A stretch of 64,000 nt of DNA from UBA7239 sp035430165 (GTDB lineage: Bacteria > Pseudomonadota > Gammaproteobacteria > Pseudomonadales > UBA7239): contig DAOMGE010000006.1 of NCBI GenBank assembly GCA_035430165.1, positions 22,335-86,334 on the forward strand, in the 5' to 3' direction. Made by a program: the position numbers and the translations under genes. Shown piece by piece: positions 45,959-54,522 of this stretch (its first letter is position 1; each line of letters starts with the position of its first letter). The notes beneath the pieces were generated by a model, which was not told where the DNA came from, made no database searches, and was given only the letters and a program-made list of their open reading frames with translations.

Positions 45959-46822
45959 CTAGATCAGCCCGTGCTCTTTCGCTATGGACGACAGCGCATA
46001 GCCGGACGCGCTCTTTTTCTTGAATTTTTCCCGGATGGACTTCAGGTGAAAATTTACCGTGTCCTGTGTCAGGTGGTGAATCGCGGCAATGTCTGCAATG
46101 GTGGCCGCTGCATCCTGGGCGAACGACTGCAATATCCTGGCCTGCATAGGCGTCAATTTTATCGAAGGGCCACCGCCAATCCGTAGCGATTTGGAACAAC
46201 GCGTACAGGTATTCGTCATCGCCAGCGCCTGGTTACACAGCACCACGAACGACAACACCTGACGATACAGCGCGTCATTCACTGTCGCTGCAAGTTCTTC
46301 GTGGCTTTTTGACGAGGCAAAGCTCACAACCAGTCGCCGGATACCGACATTCAACATCATGTAAATGCCGCTGTTGATACCAAAATGTGCCGCCCGGGCA
46401 AACAGCTTTTCAACGCCGGCCTGCAGCTTGCGGCTGTCAATATCATCGCCGTCAGGTACTGCGGCCTGGGCCGCCTCCCTCGCTTCAGCCCATGTACCGT
46501 ACTGCAAGGGAGACGCCTCATGGCTACTGAGCACGAACAACAACGGGTCTACCTCATAGTACCGCTGCAATTCGTATTCTTTCTCCCACCCTTCAGGGAA
46601 ATTACTGAGGTTGATGCTGAAGGATTGTCCGTCTACCTGCGCTGTGGCCATATCCTGCACCCAACAGGTGTAGCGGACATAAGAAAAACCCAGCCCGGCA
46701 GCGGCTTCATAGAAAGACGCCTCGATAGAGCTGGCGCAACAACCTGAACCCAGGGCGGGACAAGCGGAAACATTGAGTGGCATTGCCGCGATCAAACAAC
46801 CAACAGGGTTTACTGCGTCCAT
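45959..46822 (-). CDS. LuxR-family acyl-homoserine-lactone receptor
   Basis: This 287-residue protein (ATG 46822, GGGGA seven bases upstream) has an autoinducer-binding domain at 35-205 and HTH at 222-287. The conserved pocket residues align: Trp79-x3-Tyr83 (WEKEY), Asp92-Pro93 (VDPLL) and Trp111 (YGTWAE), counterparts of TraR Trp57, Tyr61, Asp70 and Trp85. The HTH is LTPMQARILQSFAQD then HLTQDTVNFHLKSIREKF; the usual Glu of the LTxRE motif is Gln. It is divergent from luxI and probably recognises the 20-bp dyads found across this region. Confidence 0.92.
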   Translation of the reverse strand: MDAVNPVGCLIAAMPLNVSACPALGSGCCASSIEASFYEAAAGLGFSYVRYTCWVQDMATAQVDGQSFSINLSNFPEGWEKEYELQRYYEVDPLLFVLSSHEASPLQYGTWAEAREAAQAAVPDGDDIDSRKLQAGVEKLFARAAHFGINSGIYMMLNVGIRRLVVSFASSKSHEELAATVNDALYRQVLSFVVLCNQALAMTNTCTRCSKSLRIGGGPSIKLTPMQARILQSFAQDAAATIADIAAIHHLTQDTVNFHLKSIREKFKKKSASGYALSSIAKEHGLI

Positions 46823-46916
46823 CGAACTTCCCCATATTAACAAGACACGTTGTACAGCGTTCGTTATCTCATCCAGCTGCTTATTGATCCATAAAGAATC
46901 AATTTTCCAAAATGCA

Positions 46917-46936
46917 AACTACCGATCTGTGTAGTT
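46917..46936 (+). promoter_or_regulatory. Lux-box-like dyad 1 (luxR-luxI intergenic)
   Basis: AACTACCGATCTGTGTAGTT has 6-bp perfect arms AACTAC/GTAGTT around 8 bp, 20 bp in all like classical lux boxes. It lies 74 bp before the luxI ATG. A -10-like CCTAAT begins 21 bp after it (46958), suitable for LuxR-type activation of luxI. Four similar dyads lie at 48021, 48576, 55663 and 57128. Confidence 0.7.
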
Positions 46937-46969
46937 ATTTTTAAAACCCGCTGTACCCCTAATGGATTG

Positions 46970-46987
46970 CCGTCGGAAACCCGACGG
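46970..46987 (+). other. Hairpin in luxI leader
   Basis: CCGTCGG-AAAC-CCGACGG forms a 7-bp GC-rich stem 23 bp upstream of luxI ATG 47011. It has no following T-run, so it is not a terminator. It would lie within the 5' leader of a transcript starting downstream of dyad 1 and might affect stability or translation. Confidence 0.5.
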
Positions 46988-47010
46988 AAACATCAATCCA
47001 ACTGAGGTAC

Positions 47011-47685
47011 ATGCACATGAAAAATCACTCCCTGTTCACGGTAGATGTATTTGCGGGCAATAGTATCCCACCTGCATTGTTAAAGCAGTATGGCAAGTTG
47101 CGCTACAAGTGTTTTGACCCGAATGACCCGTATCTGAAGATGGATCACGACCGGATGATCGAACTGGACCATTTTGATACGCGGCCTTCAACCATCCACA
47201 TCATGGTTACCAGCAAGCGTGCACGCTCCCCGAAACAGTTGGTAAGCGCTGTCCGGTTGATACCCACCCTGGAGGAATATGACCTGGAACAACCCTCCTG
47301 GTCATACCTGACAGGCTCCATCACGTTGCCCAAGTCGAGTGAGGTCATGGAAGGCAGCCGATGGGTGGGCAAAAGCAGCAGGACGTACGAAGGCACCCTC
47401 TCGACAGCGTTATTGATGCTACAGCTGTATCAACTCTCCCGTGAGAAGAATTTTGACAGGATCATCGGGGTCATTGCCGAAAAAAGTGAACAATGGCTGG
47501 AAAAACGGGAGGCCAATGCCAGTGCAGGCAGCACCCGGCACTTCACCGGACGGGACGGGAATATTATGGTGTCCCACATCAACATAGACCGGAGTTTTCT
47601 TGAAGCCTCACGGCGGATGATGTTGTCATCCATGGAAGAATGGTCGATCACGCATACCGCCGTGGCAGCTGTCGCGAGCGAGTAA
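47011..47685 (+). CDS. LuxI-family acyl-homoserine-lactone synthase
   Basis: This 224-residue autoinducer synthase has family landmarks in order: LRYKCF (conserved Arg and Phe), ELDHFD (the two Asp), LVSAVRLIPT (Arg), and VMEGSRWVGKSSR (Glu and Arg of the second block). The usual Trp six residues after the Phe is Tyr here (FDPNDPY), so it is a divergent member. It makes acyl-HSL from SAM and an acyl donor; chain length cannot be read. GAGG precedes both ATG 47011 and ATG 47017; the second has better spacing. It is divergent from luxR. Confidence 0.9.
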   Translation: MHMKNHSLFTVDVFAGNSIPPALLKQYGKLRYKCFDPNDPYLKMDHDRMIELDHFDTRPSTIHIMVTSKRARSPKQLVSAVRLIPTLEEYDLEQPSWSYLTGSITLPKSSEVMEGSRWVGKSSRTYEGTLSTALLMLQLYQLSREKNFDRIIGVIAEKSEQWLEKREANASAGSTRHFTGRDGNIMVSHINIDRSFLEASRRMMLSSMEEWSITHTAVAAVASE

Positions 47686-47773
47686 GCCTCGCCACCAGGA
47701 TTTGCCTTGGGCAAACCGACCAACGAAGTGCAGCGGGGTGGCCATGGAAGCCACCTCGCTGCTGTTATGGGAG

Positions 47774-47956
47774 CTACCGCAATCGCCGGAAGCGGACCAG
47801 GTTTTTGGTGACTATTACCAGCCTTATCCAACCGCCTCTCTGCAATTCACGCGCCTCCTCGATAACCGCCTCAAATTCCTCGGCACTGCCAGAGCCGATT
47901 ATCTCGTTATCGCTGGCAATTGGCGTATGTTGTCTCAACAAATCAATGATCCCCAT
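47774..47956 (-). CDS. Small acidic protein downstream of a lux-box-like dyad
   Basis: This 60-residue protein (MGIIDLLRQHTPIASDNEII) has an acidic helical middle (SAEEFEAVIEEARELQRGG) and a basic C-terminus (VRFRRLR). GAGGTG six bases before the ATG is a good ribosome site. It is convergent with luxI, and dyad 2 (48021-48040) lies 65 bp upstream of its start. An overlapping plus-strand frame (47702-47971) lacks a comparable ribosome site and I consider it spurious. Family not recognised. Confidence 0.5.
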   Translation of the reverse strand: MGIIDLLRQHTPIASDNEIIGSGSAEEFEAVIEEARELQRGGWIRLVIVTKNLVRFRRLR

Positions 47957-48020
47957 GGCTTCACCTCATGACACACTGCTACGGATGGCCATGATTCTTG
48001 CATAACACCACCGGGCAAAC

Positions 48021-48040
48021 AGCTACATGAATTTGTAGTA
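48021..48040 (-). promoter_or_regulatory. Lux-box-like dyad 2
   Basis: AGCTACATGAATTTGTAGTA keeps the CTAC-N8-GTAG core and total length of dyad 1. It is positioned to control the small minus-strand gene at 47774-47956. Confidence 0.58.
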
Positions 48041-48162
48041 CAGGGGAGGAAATCCGGAAAATTTTACAGAAATGACGCCAGCATGGCGTCGCGTCCCGCC
48101 TGATTTCAGGCTTGCCCGCTTCCTGACGCCCATTGCCACCCCGAAACACGGCATTGGCGCTA
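48041..48162. other. Intergenic region with two tight hairpins
   Basis: GACGCCA-GCA-TGGCGTC (48074-48090) and GCCTGA-TT-TCAGGC (48098-48111) are perfect short stems just downstream of the minus-strand membrane-protein gene at 48163. Neither is followed by a clear T-run. They may stabilise a 3' end or be protein-binding sites. Confidence 0.4.
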
Positions 48163-48381
48163 TTAACTGACTTCCATATCCACACTTCTTTCAAACAAGA
48201 CCCCAGCAATATGGCAACCCATAAAACCTGCACACAACAATATAAACAGCAGCAAACCGGAATCATCAAGACAGTTGCCAAAGACAATACCAGCCAGAAA
48301 TATCCCCAGAAAACAGCCGGAAAATTCCCATGTAATCTGCTTTGTGTAGTAACTATTCTGCCCGGTCAAATCAACATCCAT
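48163..48381 (-). CDS. Small membrane protein (two helices)
   Basis: This 72-residue protein has two adjacent hydrophobic helices (FSGCFLGIFLAGIVFGNCL and GLLLFILLCAGFMGCHIAG) and a short acidic C-terminus. AGGAAG five bases before ATG 48381 supports it. It is divergent from the hybrid kinase gene, with dyad 5 (48576-48595) between them. Family not recognised; the position suggests membership of the same regulon. Confidence 0.55.
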   Translation of the reverse strand: MDVDLTGQNSYYTKQITWEFSGCFLGIFLAGIVFGNCLDDSGLLLFILLCAGFMGCHIAGVLFERSVDMEVS

Positions 48382-48575
48382 AAAAACTTCCTATCCAGAA
48401 ACTAACGGAACATCAGGAGCTGATGATTTCATGGGAACTGATAATCGCATCCAATCAGAAAATAAAATACAGGAAAGCAAAAACCCCATGAATTTTGCGG
48501 AGAACCATCATCGATGGCCTTCAACAACGATAGTGCACCCAATTACCCAAGATAGGAAAAAACTATCCGAAAAAA

Positions 48576-48595
48576 AACTACATACATTGGTAGGT
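48576..48595. promoter_or_regulatory. Lux-box-like dyad 5 (by position third)
   Basis: AACTACATACATTGGTAGGT matches AACTAC-N8-GTAGTW except one arm base. It lies between the divergent small membrane protein (start 48381) and the hybrid kinase (start 48768). Toward the minus strand a -10-like TATCTT begins 21 bp away (48554), the same spacing as at dyads 1 and 3. Confidence 0.58.
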
Positions 48596-48767
48596 ATTAA
48601 CGCATCCCGAAAAAATACACAGAAAAACAATCATCATATTTGCATAATTAGTCAAAAAAATAATTCAGCTGTGATATAAGTTACGACAGCCATCAGACAA
48701 GAAGTCTTGCATGCAGGTTCTGAAGAGCAGTACAGAAACCGCATTTTTATCTATCGGACGAAAATAT

Positions 48768-51275
48768 ATGAGCGAACATAACCCACCGGATTTTCGCAAA
48801 CTGTTTGAAGCATTGCCCGGGTTATACCTTATTCTCGATCCGGATTTACGCATTATTGCCGTCAGCAATGCATACGCTGAAGCCACAAGGATACGCAGGG
48901 AAGAAGTACTGGGCCGGGGAATCTTTGATGTATTCCCTGATAATCCCGACGATCCTTCAGCGGACGGCGTGCATCATCTCAGGGCCTCGTTGCAACAGGT
49001 CATCCTGCACAAAGTGCCAAGTGCAATGGCAATGCAGAAATACGATATACGAAAACCTGATGACGAAGGCGGCGGCTTCGAAGTGCGTTACTGGAGTCCT
49101 CGTAATTCCCCGGTATTGGCTGATGACGGTTCATTGCAATGCATCATCCATCGTGTCGAGGATGTCACAGAATTTGTCAGGCTCAAGCAACAAGGCATAG
49201 AACAAACAGAAGTGACGCAAGACATGCGTGAACGAATAGAACGCATGGAAGCAGAAGTCTATATCCGCGCGCGGGAAGCCATCCAGACCAGTGAGGAATT
49301 ACGTGACAGCCAGGAAAAACTTTCAATCACCCTGAACGCGATTGGTGATGCCGTTCTGGTCACTGATGCCAAAGGATATATAACACGGCTTAATCCTGTT
49401 GCAGAACAATTGACCGGCTGGCTGCAAGCAGAAGCCCTTGGTCGGCCCGTGGCTGATATTTTTCACATAATAAACAGCGAGACACGCCAACAGGTTCCTG
49501 TACCGGTCATGCCCGCGCTTGTCCAGGGCACCATACAGGAACTGGCCAGCCATACTGTGCTTGTCGCCCGCGACGGCACCGAACGCGCCATTGCAGATAG
49601 CTGCGCACCCATCCGCAACCATGATGGCATCGTCATAGGAGCAATCCTGGTTTTTCGTGATGTCACAGCCGACTACGCAGCCAAAGCCGCCCTGCAGCAG
49701 GCAAAAGAAGAAGCAGAAATGGCCAACCGGGCCAAGGATTCATTTCTGGCGACAATGAGCCATGAAATTCGCACGCCACTGAGTGGATTACTGGGCATGC
49801 TGGAATTACTGGATCTGACGACACTGGATGATGACCAGAAAAACATGCTACACGCAGCACGAAACTCGGGCGCCGGCCTGTTGCGTATCCTGAGTGATAT
49901 TCTCGACTGGTCGAAAATCGAAGAAGGAAAACTGGAACTTTCCATACAGAACATCTCCATTGCAAAATTGCTCACTGAAGTCATTAACACGTATTCGCAT
50001 GTGGCCAGCGCAAAAGGACTGACGCTGTTCCATCAAGTCGACACATCACTCCGTGCAAGCCACGCGGCAGACCCACTCCGGCTTTCCCAGGTACTTAATA
50101 ATTTTGTCAGCAACGCAATCAAATTTACGGCCAGGGGAGAAGTCGAGGTAAGCGCCCGATTGGTCAAGAATATCCAGGGCGCACAACAAATCCGCTTTTC
50201 TGTTCGCGATACCGGTATTGGCATGACGCCGGCAGAACAGGCTCGCCTCTTTAACCGTTATACACAGGCAACAGCCGATACAGCACGCCTATACGGCGGA
50301 ACAGGATTAGGCCTGGCAATCAGTCGGCGATTATCAGACCTCATGGACGGTTCCATTGATTTAAAAAGTGAGCCTGGATCAGGATCCACCTTCAGTATCA
50401 CGCTGGTATTGCCCACATCAGCCGCCGAACTGATGGACAACATGCCGACGGAAACATCAGCCGCATTATTACCACCCATTTTCCCTGATCCGGATACTGC
50501 CCCCACCGTTCTGCTGGTCGATGATCACCCGATCAATCTGGCCGTGTTACGACGGCAGGTCAGCCTGCTGGGATTGCAGGGAGAATTGGCAGAAGACGGC
50601 GAAGCAGCACTCGCATTGTGGCGCAATAAAAAAATAGATCTCATCATTACCGATTGCCATATGCCCAGAATGGATGGCTATTCACTGGCGACAACCATAC
50701 GGAACATAGAAACGGAAAATAAAAAAAATCACATACCGATTATTGCCTATACAGCCAATGCGCTTGGCGAAGAAAAACAGATTTGTCGCGATGCAGGCAT
50801 GGACGATGTATTGGTCAAACCCGCCAACATGGCGAAGTTACGCGAAATATTGTTGCTATGGTTACCCGCTATTACGACGACATTATTGCCTGTATTGCCA
50901 CAGAAAACTGACAGCCTTACTCCAGACAAAATCCACGAAGCCGCTATTGACACAGCCGTGCTGAGCAGCGTTGTACCAGACCAGGACGAGCAACAAGTAT
51001 TGCTGCAAAAATTCCGTCTCCACCATCGGACAGACCACGACAAGCTGATGGCAGAAATGTCAGGCGACAACAGCGAAAAAATAGCGCACATGGCACATCG
51101 CCTGAAAGGGTCCAGCAGGATGGTTGGTGCAAAAGAGCTGGCAACAGTTTATGCGTCCATCGAACAAGCTGCCAAGCAAAACAATGTTGATCGCGCACGT
51201 GCGGACATCCCGGCACTAAAGATTGCCGTCAACAGGCTGGAAGAATTTATTGCCGTTGCAAACAAGGGCACGTGA
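48768..51275 (+). CDS. Hybrid sensor histidine kinase (PAS-PAS-HisKA-HATPase-REC-Hpt)
   Basis: The product is 835 residues from ATG 48768 (MSEHNPPDFR); the in-frame ATG 48711 is possible and neither has a strong ribosome site. Domains: PAS 8-135 (LFEALPGLYLILDPDLRIIA), coiled coil 140-185, PAS 186-300, HisKA with His332 (MSHEIRTPLSG), HATPase 440-550 (NNFVSNAIKF, DTGIGM, GGTGLGLAIS), receiver 579-695 with Asp629 (IITDCHMPRMDG), and Hpt around 740-835 with His777 (HMAHRLKGSS). All phosphorelay residues are intact. There are no membrane segments, so it senses cytoplasmically. The receiver-EAL gene follows after 22 bp. Confidence 0.93.
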   Translation: MSEHNPPDFRKLFEALPGLYLILDPDLRIIAVSNAYAEATRIRREEVLGRGIFDVFPDNPDDPSADGVHHLRASLQQVILHKVPSAMAMQKYDIRKPDDEGGGFEVRYWSPRNSPVLADDGSLQCIIHRVEDVTEFVRLKQQGIEQTEVTQDMRERIERMEAEVYIRAREAIQTSEELRDSQEKLSITLNAIGDAVLVTDAKGYITRLNPVAEQLTGWLQAEALGRPVADIFHIINSETRQQVPVPVMPALVQGTIQELASHTVLVARDGTERAIADSCAPIRNHDGIVIGAILVFRDVTADYAAKAALQQAKEEAEMANRAKDSFLATMSHEIRTPLSGLLGMLELLDLTTLDDDQKNMLHAARNSGAGLLRILSDILDWSKIEEGKLELSIQNISIAKLLTEVINTYSHVASAKGLTLFHQVDTSLRASHAADPLRLSQVLNNFVSNAIKFTARGEVEVSARLVKNIQGAQQIRFSVRDTGIGMTPAEQARLFNRYTQATADTARLYGGTGLGLAISRRLSDLMDGSIDLKSEPGSGSTFSITLVLPTSAAELMDNMPTETSAALLPPIFPDPDTAPTVLLVDDHPINLAVLRRQVSLLGLQGELAEDGEAALALWRNKKIDLIITDCHMPRMDGYSLATTIRNIETENKKNHIPIIAYTANALGEEKQICRDAGMDDVLVKPANMAKLREILLLWLPAITTTLLPVLPQKTDSLTPDKIHEAAIDTAVLSSVVPDQDEQQVLLQKFRLHHRTDHDKLMAEMSGDNSEKIAHMAHRLKGSSRMVGAKELATVYASIEQAAKQNNVDRARADIPALKIAVNRLEEFIAVANKGT

Positions 51276-51297
51276 AACCATTCAAGGAGAAGGCTCT

Positions 51298-52488
51298 ATG
51301 GGAGCAAGCGAATTACGTTTCCTGATAATCGAAGATGACGATTTCCAGCGCGACATAATTGCTGGTTTATTGAGAAAACTCGGAGCAACACAAATACTGG
51401 AAACTGCAAGCGGAAAAGACGCATTGCGTATCATTGGCGAAACAACGGAAAATCCTGTAGAGATAATTCTCTGTGACCTGGATATGCCCGAAATGGATGG
51501 CATGGAATTTCTACGGCATCTGGGGAATTCCCGCCTGAATATCTCTACCATCATCATGAGCGCACTGGACAGCGCGTTGATTGCCTCGGTCAAAAAGATG
51601 GCTCGCGCTTATGGTATCTCCCTGTTAGGCACACTGGAAAAACCAGTGACGCTGGCAAACCTGGCACTTCTGGTTTCATCTTTCAAACACACACAAGACA
51701 CAAACAAACGGCAGCCTTGTGCCGGCCCGACTTTTACTATTCATGACGTACTGCATGGACTCAATAACGATCAATTCGAACCATTTTTTCAACCCAAAGT
51801 GGATTTCGAAACCGGCAAGCTGACCGGTGCGGAAGCGCTCGCTCGCTGGGTACACCCCGAGTTTGGTGTAATAGGGCCATATGCATTTATTGAATTGCTT
51901 GAGGAAACCGGAAACATTGACACATTGACTTTCATCATGCTGGAAAAATCAGCAAATGCATGCAAGCTCCTGCATAATCTCGGCCACAAAATCACCATAT
52001 CAGTCAACCTTTCGCTTGCATCACTGACAGACGTTTCGCTGGCAGACAAAATCACTCATCTGGTAATTAATGCAGGCATCAGGCCACGGCATATCATTCT
52101 TGAAGTTACGGAAACAGCCGCAATGACAGAAATGGCACCTGCGCTGGAGAATCTTGCACGATTACGAATGAAGGGGTTTGGACTGGCGATTGATGACTAT
52201 GGCACCGGCTATTCCAGCATGCAACAGATTACCCGCATTGCATTTACAGAACTGAAAATTGACCAGTCTTTTGTAAGTGACATCACAGAAAGCAACATAT
52301 TGCGGATTGTCGTTAACTCCAACATAGAAATGGCCAACAAGTTACACATGAAAAGTGTTGCCGAAGGCATAGAAACCCGACAAGACTGGGACACATTGAA
52401 AATTATGGGTTGCGATACGGCACAGGGATACTACATTGCAAAACCCATGAACCTTTCTTCATTTTTTGACTACTGCACACTTAGCTAG
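51298..52488 (+). CDS. Receiver-EAL protein (c-di-GMP phosphodiesterase)
   Basis: This 396-residue protein (ATG 51298, AAGGAG upstream) has a receiver at 5-130 with Asp60 (ILCDLDMPEMDG) and an EAL domain at 150-392. Catalytic residues look complete: Glu179 in EALARW, Asn237 (SVNLSL), Glu272 (EVTETA), Asp299/Asp300 (AIDDYGTGYSS), Lys320 (ELKIDQSF) and Glu356 (AEGIET). It should hydrolyse c-di-GMP when phosphorylated, probably by the hybrid kinase encoded just upstream. This links the cluster to motility or biofilm decisions. Confidence 0.93.
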   Translation: MGASELRFLIIEDDDFQRDIIAGLLRKLGATQILETASGKDALRIIGETTENPVEIILCDLDMPEMDGMEFLRHLGNSRLNISTIIMSALDSALIASVKKMARAYGISLLGTLEKPVTLANLALLVSSFKHTQDTNKRQPCAGPTFTIHDVLHGLNNDQFEPFFQPKVDFETGKLTGAEALARWVHPEFGVIGPYAFIELLEETGNIDTLTFIMLEKSANACKLLHNLGHKITISVNLSLASLTDVSLADKITHLVINAGIRPRHIILEVTETAAMTEMAPALENLARLRMKGFGLAIDDYGTGYSSMQQITRIAFTELKIDQSFVSDITESNILRIVVNSNIEMANKLHMKSVAEGIETRQDWDTLKIMGCDTAQGYYIAKPMNLSSFFDYCTLS

Positions 52489-52523
52489 AAGCTTGATCCA
52501 TGAATAATCCACAGGAGGATCCA

Positions 52524-53018
52524 ATGTACAAAATCATGCTGGTTGACGATGAAGAAAACATACTCAAATCACTGAACAGATTGCTGAAAACTGAAAAACG
52601 ATGGGAGATAGAGCTATATACATCTGCCATTGACGCACTGAAGCGCGCAAATACTACAATATTCGATGTGGTTATTTCTGACTGCATGATGCCCGACATG
52701 GATGGCCTTGAATTCCTTAGCCAGCTCAGGCAATTACAGCCTGATGCGATGAGAATACTGCTTACAGGCTCCGTCAATATCGAAACGCTGATGTCTGCAA
52801 TTAACAAGGCATGCGCTTTCCGGTTCATTACCAAGCCATGGGAAGATGCACTGCTATTGTCCGCCATCTGGGATGCCCTATGGTTTAGGGACATCATCGT
52901 AGAAAACCGCATGCTCGCGGAAAAAGTCCGCGAACAAGAAAGCGACATCATGTACATAACCGATTTCCTTAAAGAACAAAATATAGATGAAGAAAAATAC
53001 CGCAGGAATCGAAGGTAG
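52524..53018 (+). CDS. Response regulator with C-terminal coiled coil (RpfG/HupR-type receiver)
   Basis: This 164-residue protein (ATG 52524, AGGAGG five bases upstream) has a receiver at 1-120 with Asp53 (VISDCMMPDMDG), a switch Thr in LLTGS and the FITKPW motif typical of HupR/RpfG-like receivers. It ends in about 45 charged helical residues (EKVREQESDIMYITDFLKEQ) but no DNA-binding or enzymatic domain. It may act as a phosphate shuttle or by protein contact. It lies 37 bp before a membrane histidine kinase gene. Confidence 0.9.
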   Translation: MYKIMLVDDEENILKSLNRLLKTEKRWEIELYTSAIDALKRANTTIFDVVISDCMMPDMDGLEFLSQLRQLQPDAMRILLTGSVNIETLMSAINKACAFRFITKPWEDALLLSAIWDALWFRDIIVENRMLAEKVREQESDIMYITDFLKEQNIDEEKYRRNRR

Positions 53019-53055
53019 AAAAAATTCATACCAAAATCTGATAAGGAGTTAACCA

Positions 53056-54504
53056 ATGATGAGCTGGAGTGAATGGGCGGGAATTCTTACCGATATCCAG
53101 GCCAGGAATACCGACCAGATCTATTTTATAGCATCATCAACAATCATGCTGATTATAGTTCTGGTGCTATACAAGACCTACACGGCATCACGCAATGTAG
53201 AAAAGAAATTGACAGAACTATCATCCATAAGCGGCGATATTTTTAGCCGGAAACTTCAATTTATTGAAATAAATGCAAATGAATATCAACTCAATAAAAG
53301 CGCCCTGGGGCCACTAGCCCGCATTATTGACGAGTACGCAGTAATTACAACAAACAATTCAGGAATCATCACTTACGCAAATGAAAAATTTATCCGCTTG
53401 AGCGGTTACGCCGCAAATGAGCTGGTAGGACAGCCCCAGAGTATGAATGACTCAGGCGTACATGAAAAAAAATACTGGGACGAACTTCGCTCAACCATTC
53501 TAGGCGGAAAAGTCTGGCATGGTGAGATATGCAATCGATCAAAATCCGGTGATTTGTACTGGATGGATACATTTATCTTTCCTCTCTCGTATATAACCGA
53601 TGTCGCCGAAGGACACATTTGCTTTTCATCAGATATAACAGCTATAAAAAAACAGAACAGCCAATTGATGGATGAAAACAAGAGGAAAGATGAATTTATT
53701 GTCCGGGTTGAAGACATGCTGCTGCATTCAGAAAAAATGGCCTCACTGGGAATTATTTCTGCGGGGGTTGCACATGAAATAAACAACCCGATTGCCTTCG
53801 TAGCTTCGAACATATCAACCATGAAGAATTACTGCAAAACACTACATGATTTTTTTTACGGTTTAAACATTGATATGCTTCCGGAAGCATTGCGTGGAAA
53901 TCATTTGCTGGAAGTCAAGGGCATCATCGATGACTGCCATGACCTTGTAGATGAAACAGCTGACGGCATCAAGCGCATACAGCGGATAGTCGGCGACCTG
54001 AAGAGCTTTTCCCACGAACAACAGGACAGGCTTGCACCCGTCAGCATACACAAATGCATCGATCTTGCATTAAATCTTTCCCGGAATGAAACAAAATACA
54101 GGATAAATATCAGGAAAAACTTTGGAAATGACATCCCTGAAATATTAGGGTCAGAAACCAAAATATCACAGGTATTCCTCAATCTTGTCGTAAATGCCTC
54201 TCACGCCATAGAAGACAAGGGCGAAATAGAGATTTTCACAAAAAAAACAGATGACCTGATCATTGTGCAGGTTTCTGACAATGGAAAAGGCATAGAGCCA
54301 ACCATCATCAAGAACATTTTTGAGCCATTTTTTACCACGAAAGACGTTGGACAAGGCACCGGACTCGGGCTTTCCATATCACGCGATATCATCAAGCGTC
54401 ATGGCGGAAAAATCTCTGTGAACAGCCAGCCAGGCGCAGGCACCTCATTCGTCATAGAATTTCCCATACCGACGAAAGACAGTGAAACCCGGGTAATACA
54501 TTAA
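53056..54504 (+). CDS. Membrane-anchored PAS histidine kinase
   Basis: This 482-residue protein (ATG 53056, AAGGAG seven bases upstream) has one transmembrane helix (22-40, FIASSTIMLIIVLVLY), a PAS domain at about 85-200 (DEYAVITTNNSGIITYANEK), a dimerisation helix with His240 (GVAHEINNP) and an HATPase (NLVVNASHAI, DNGKGI, GTGLGLSISRDI). The HEINNP box is of the NtrB/ZraS type. It is likely a partner of the adjacent receiver proteins. It has a paralogue at 55818. The stretch is markedly AT-rich. Confidence 0.92.
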   Translation: MMSWSEWAGILTDIQARNTDQIYFIASSTIMLIIVLVLYKTYTASRNVEKKLTELSSISGDIFSRKLQFIEINANEYQLNKSALGPLARIIDEYAVITTNNSGIITYANEKFIRLSGYAANELVGQPQSMNDSGVHEKKYWDELRSTILGGKVWHGEICNRSKSGDLYWMDTFIFPLSYITDVAEGHICFSSDITAIKKQNSQLMDENKRKDEFIVRVEDMLLHSEKMASLGIISAGVAHEINNPIAFVASNISTMKNYCKTLHDFFYGLNIDMLPEALRGNHLLEVKGIIDDCHDLVDETADGIKRIQRIVGDLKSFSHEQQDRLAPVSIHKCIDLALNLSRNETKYRINIRKNFGNDIPEILGSETKISQVFLNLVVNASHAIEDKGEIEIFTKKTDDLIIVQVSDNGKGIEPTIIKNIFEPFFTTKDVGQGTGLGLSISRDIIKRHGGKISVNSQPGAGTSFVIEFPIPTKDSETRVIH

Positions 54505-54522
54505 GCAAAAGAAACCAGATCA

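Noticed and set aside
47702..47971. 89-residue plus-strand frame after luxI
   Set aside because: No convincing ribosome site; the opposite frame (47774-47956) has one and a lux-box-like dyad in the right place.
48338..48360. Possible sixth lux-box-like site (TTGTGTAGTAACTA)
   Set aside because: Only one arm matches, and it lies inside the coding sequence of the 72-residue membrane protein.
48431..48679. 82-residue plus-strand frame
   Set aside because: Low-complexity composition (Lys, Asn, Ser, His), no ribosome site, and it contains dyad 5; treated as regulatory sequence.
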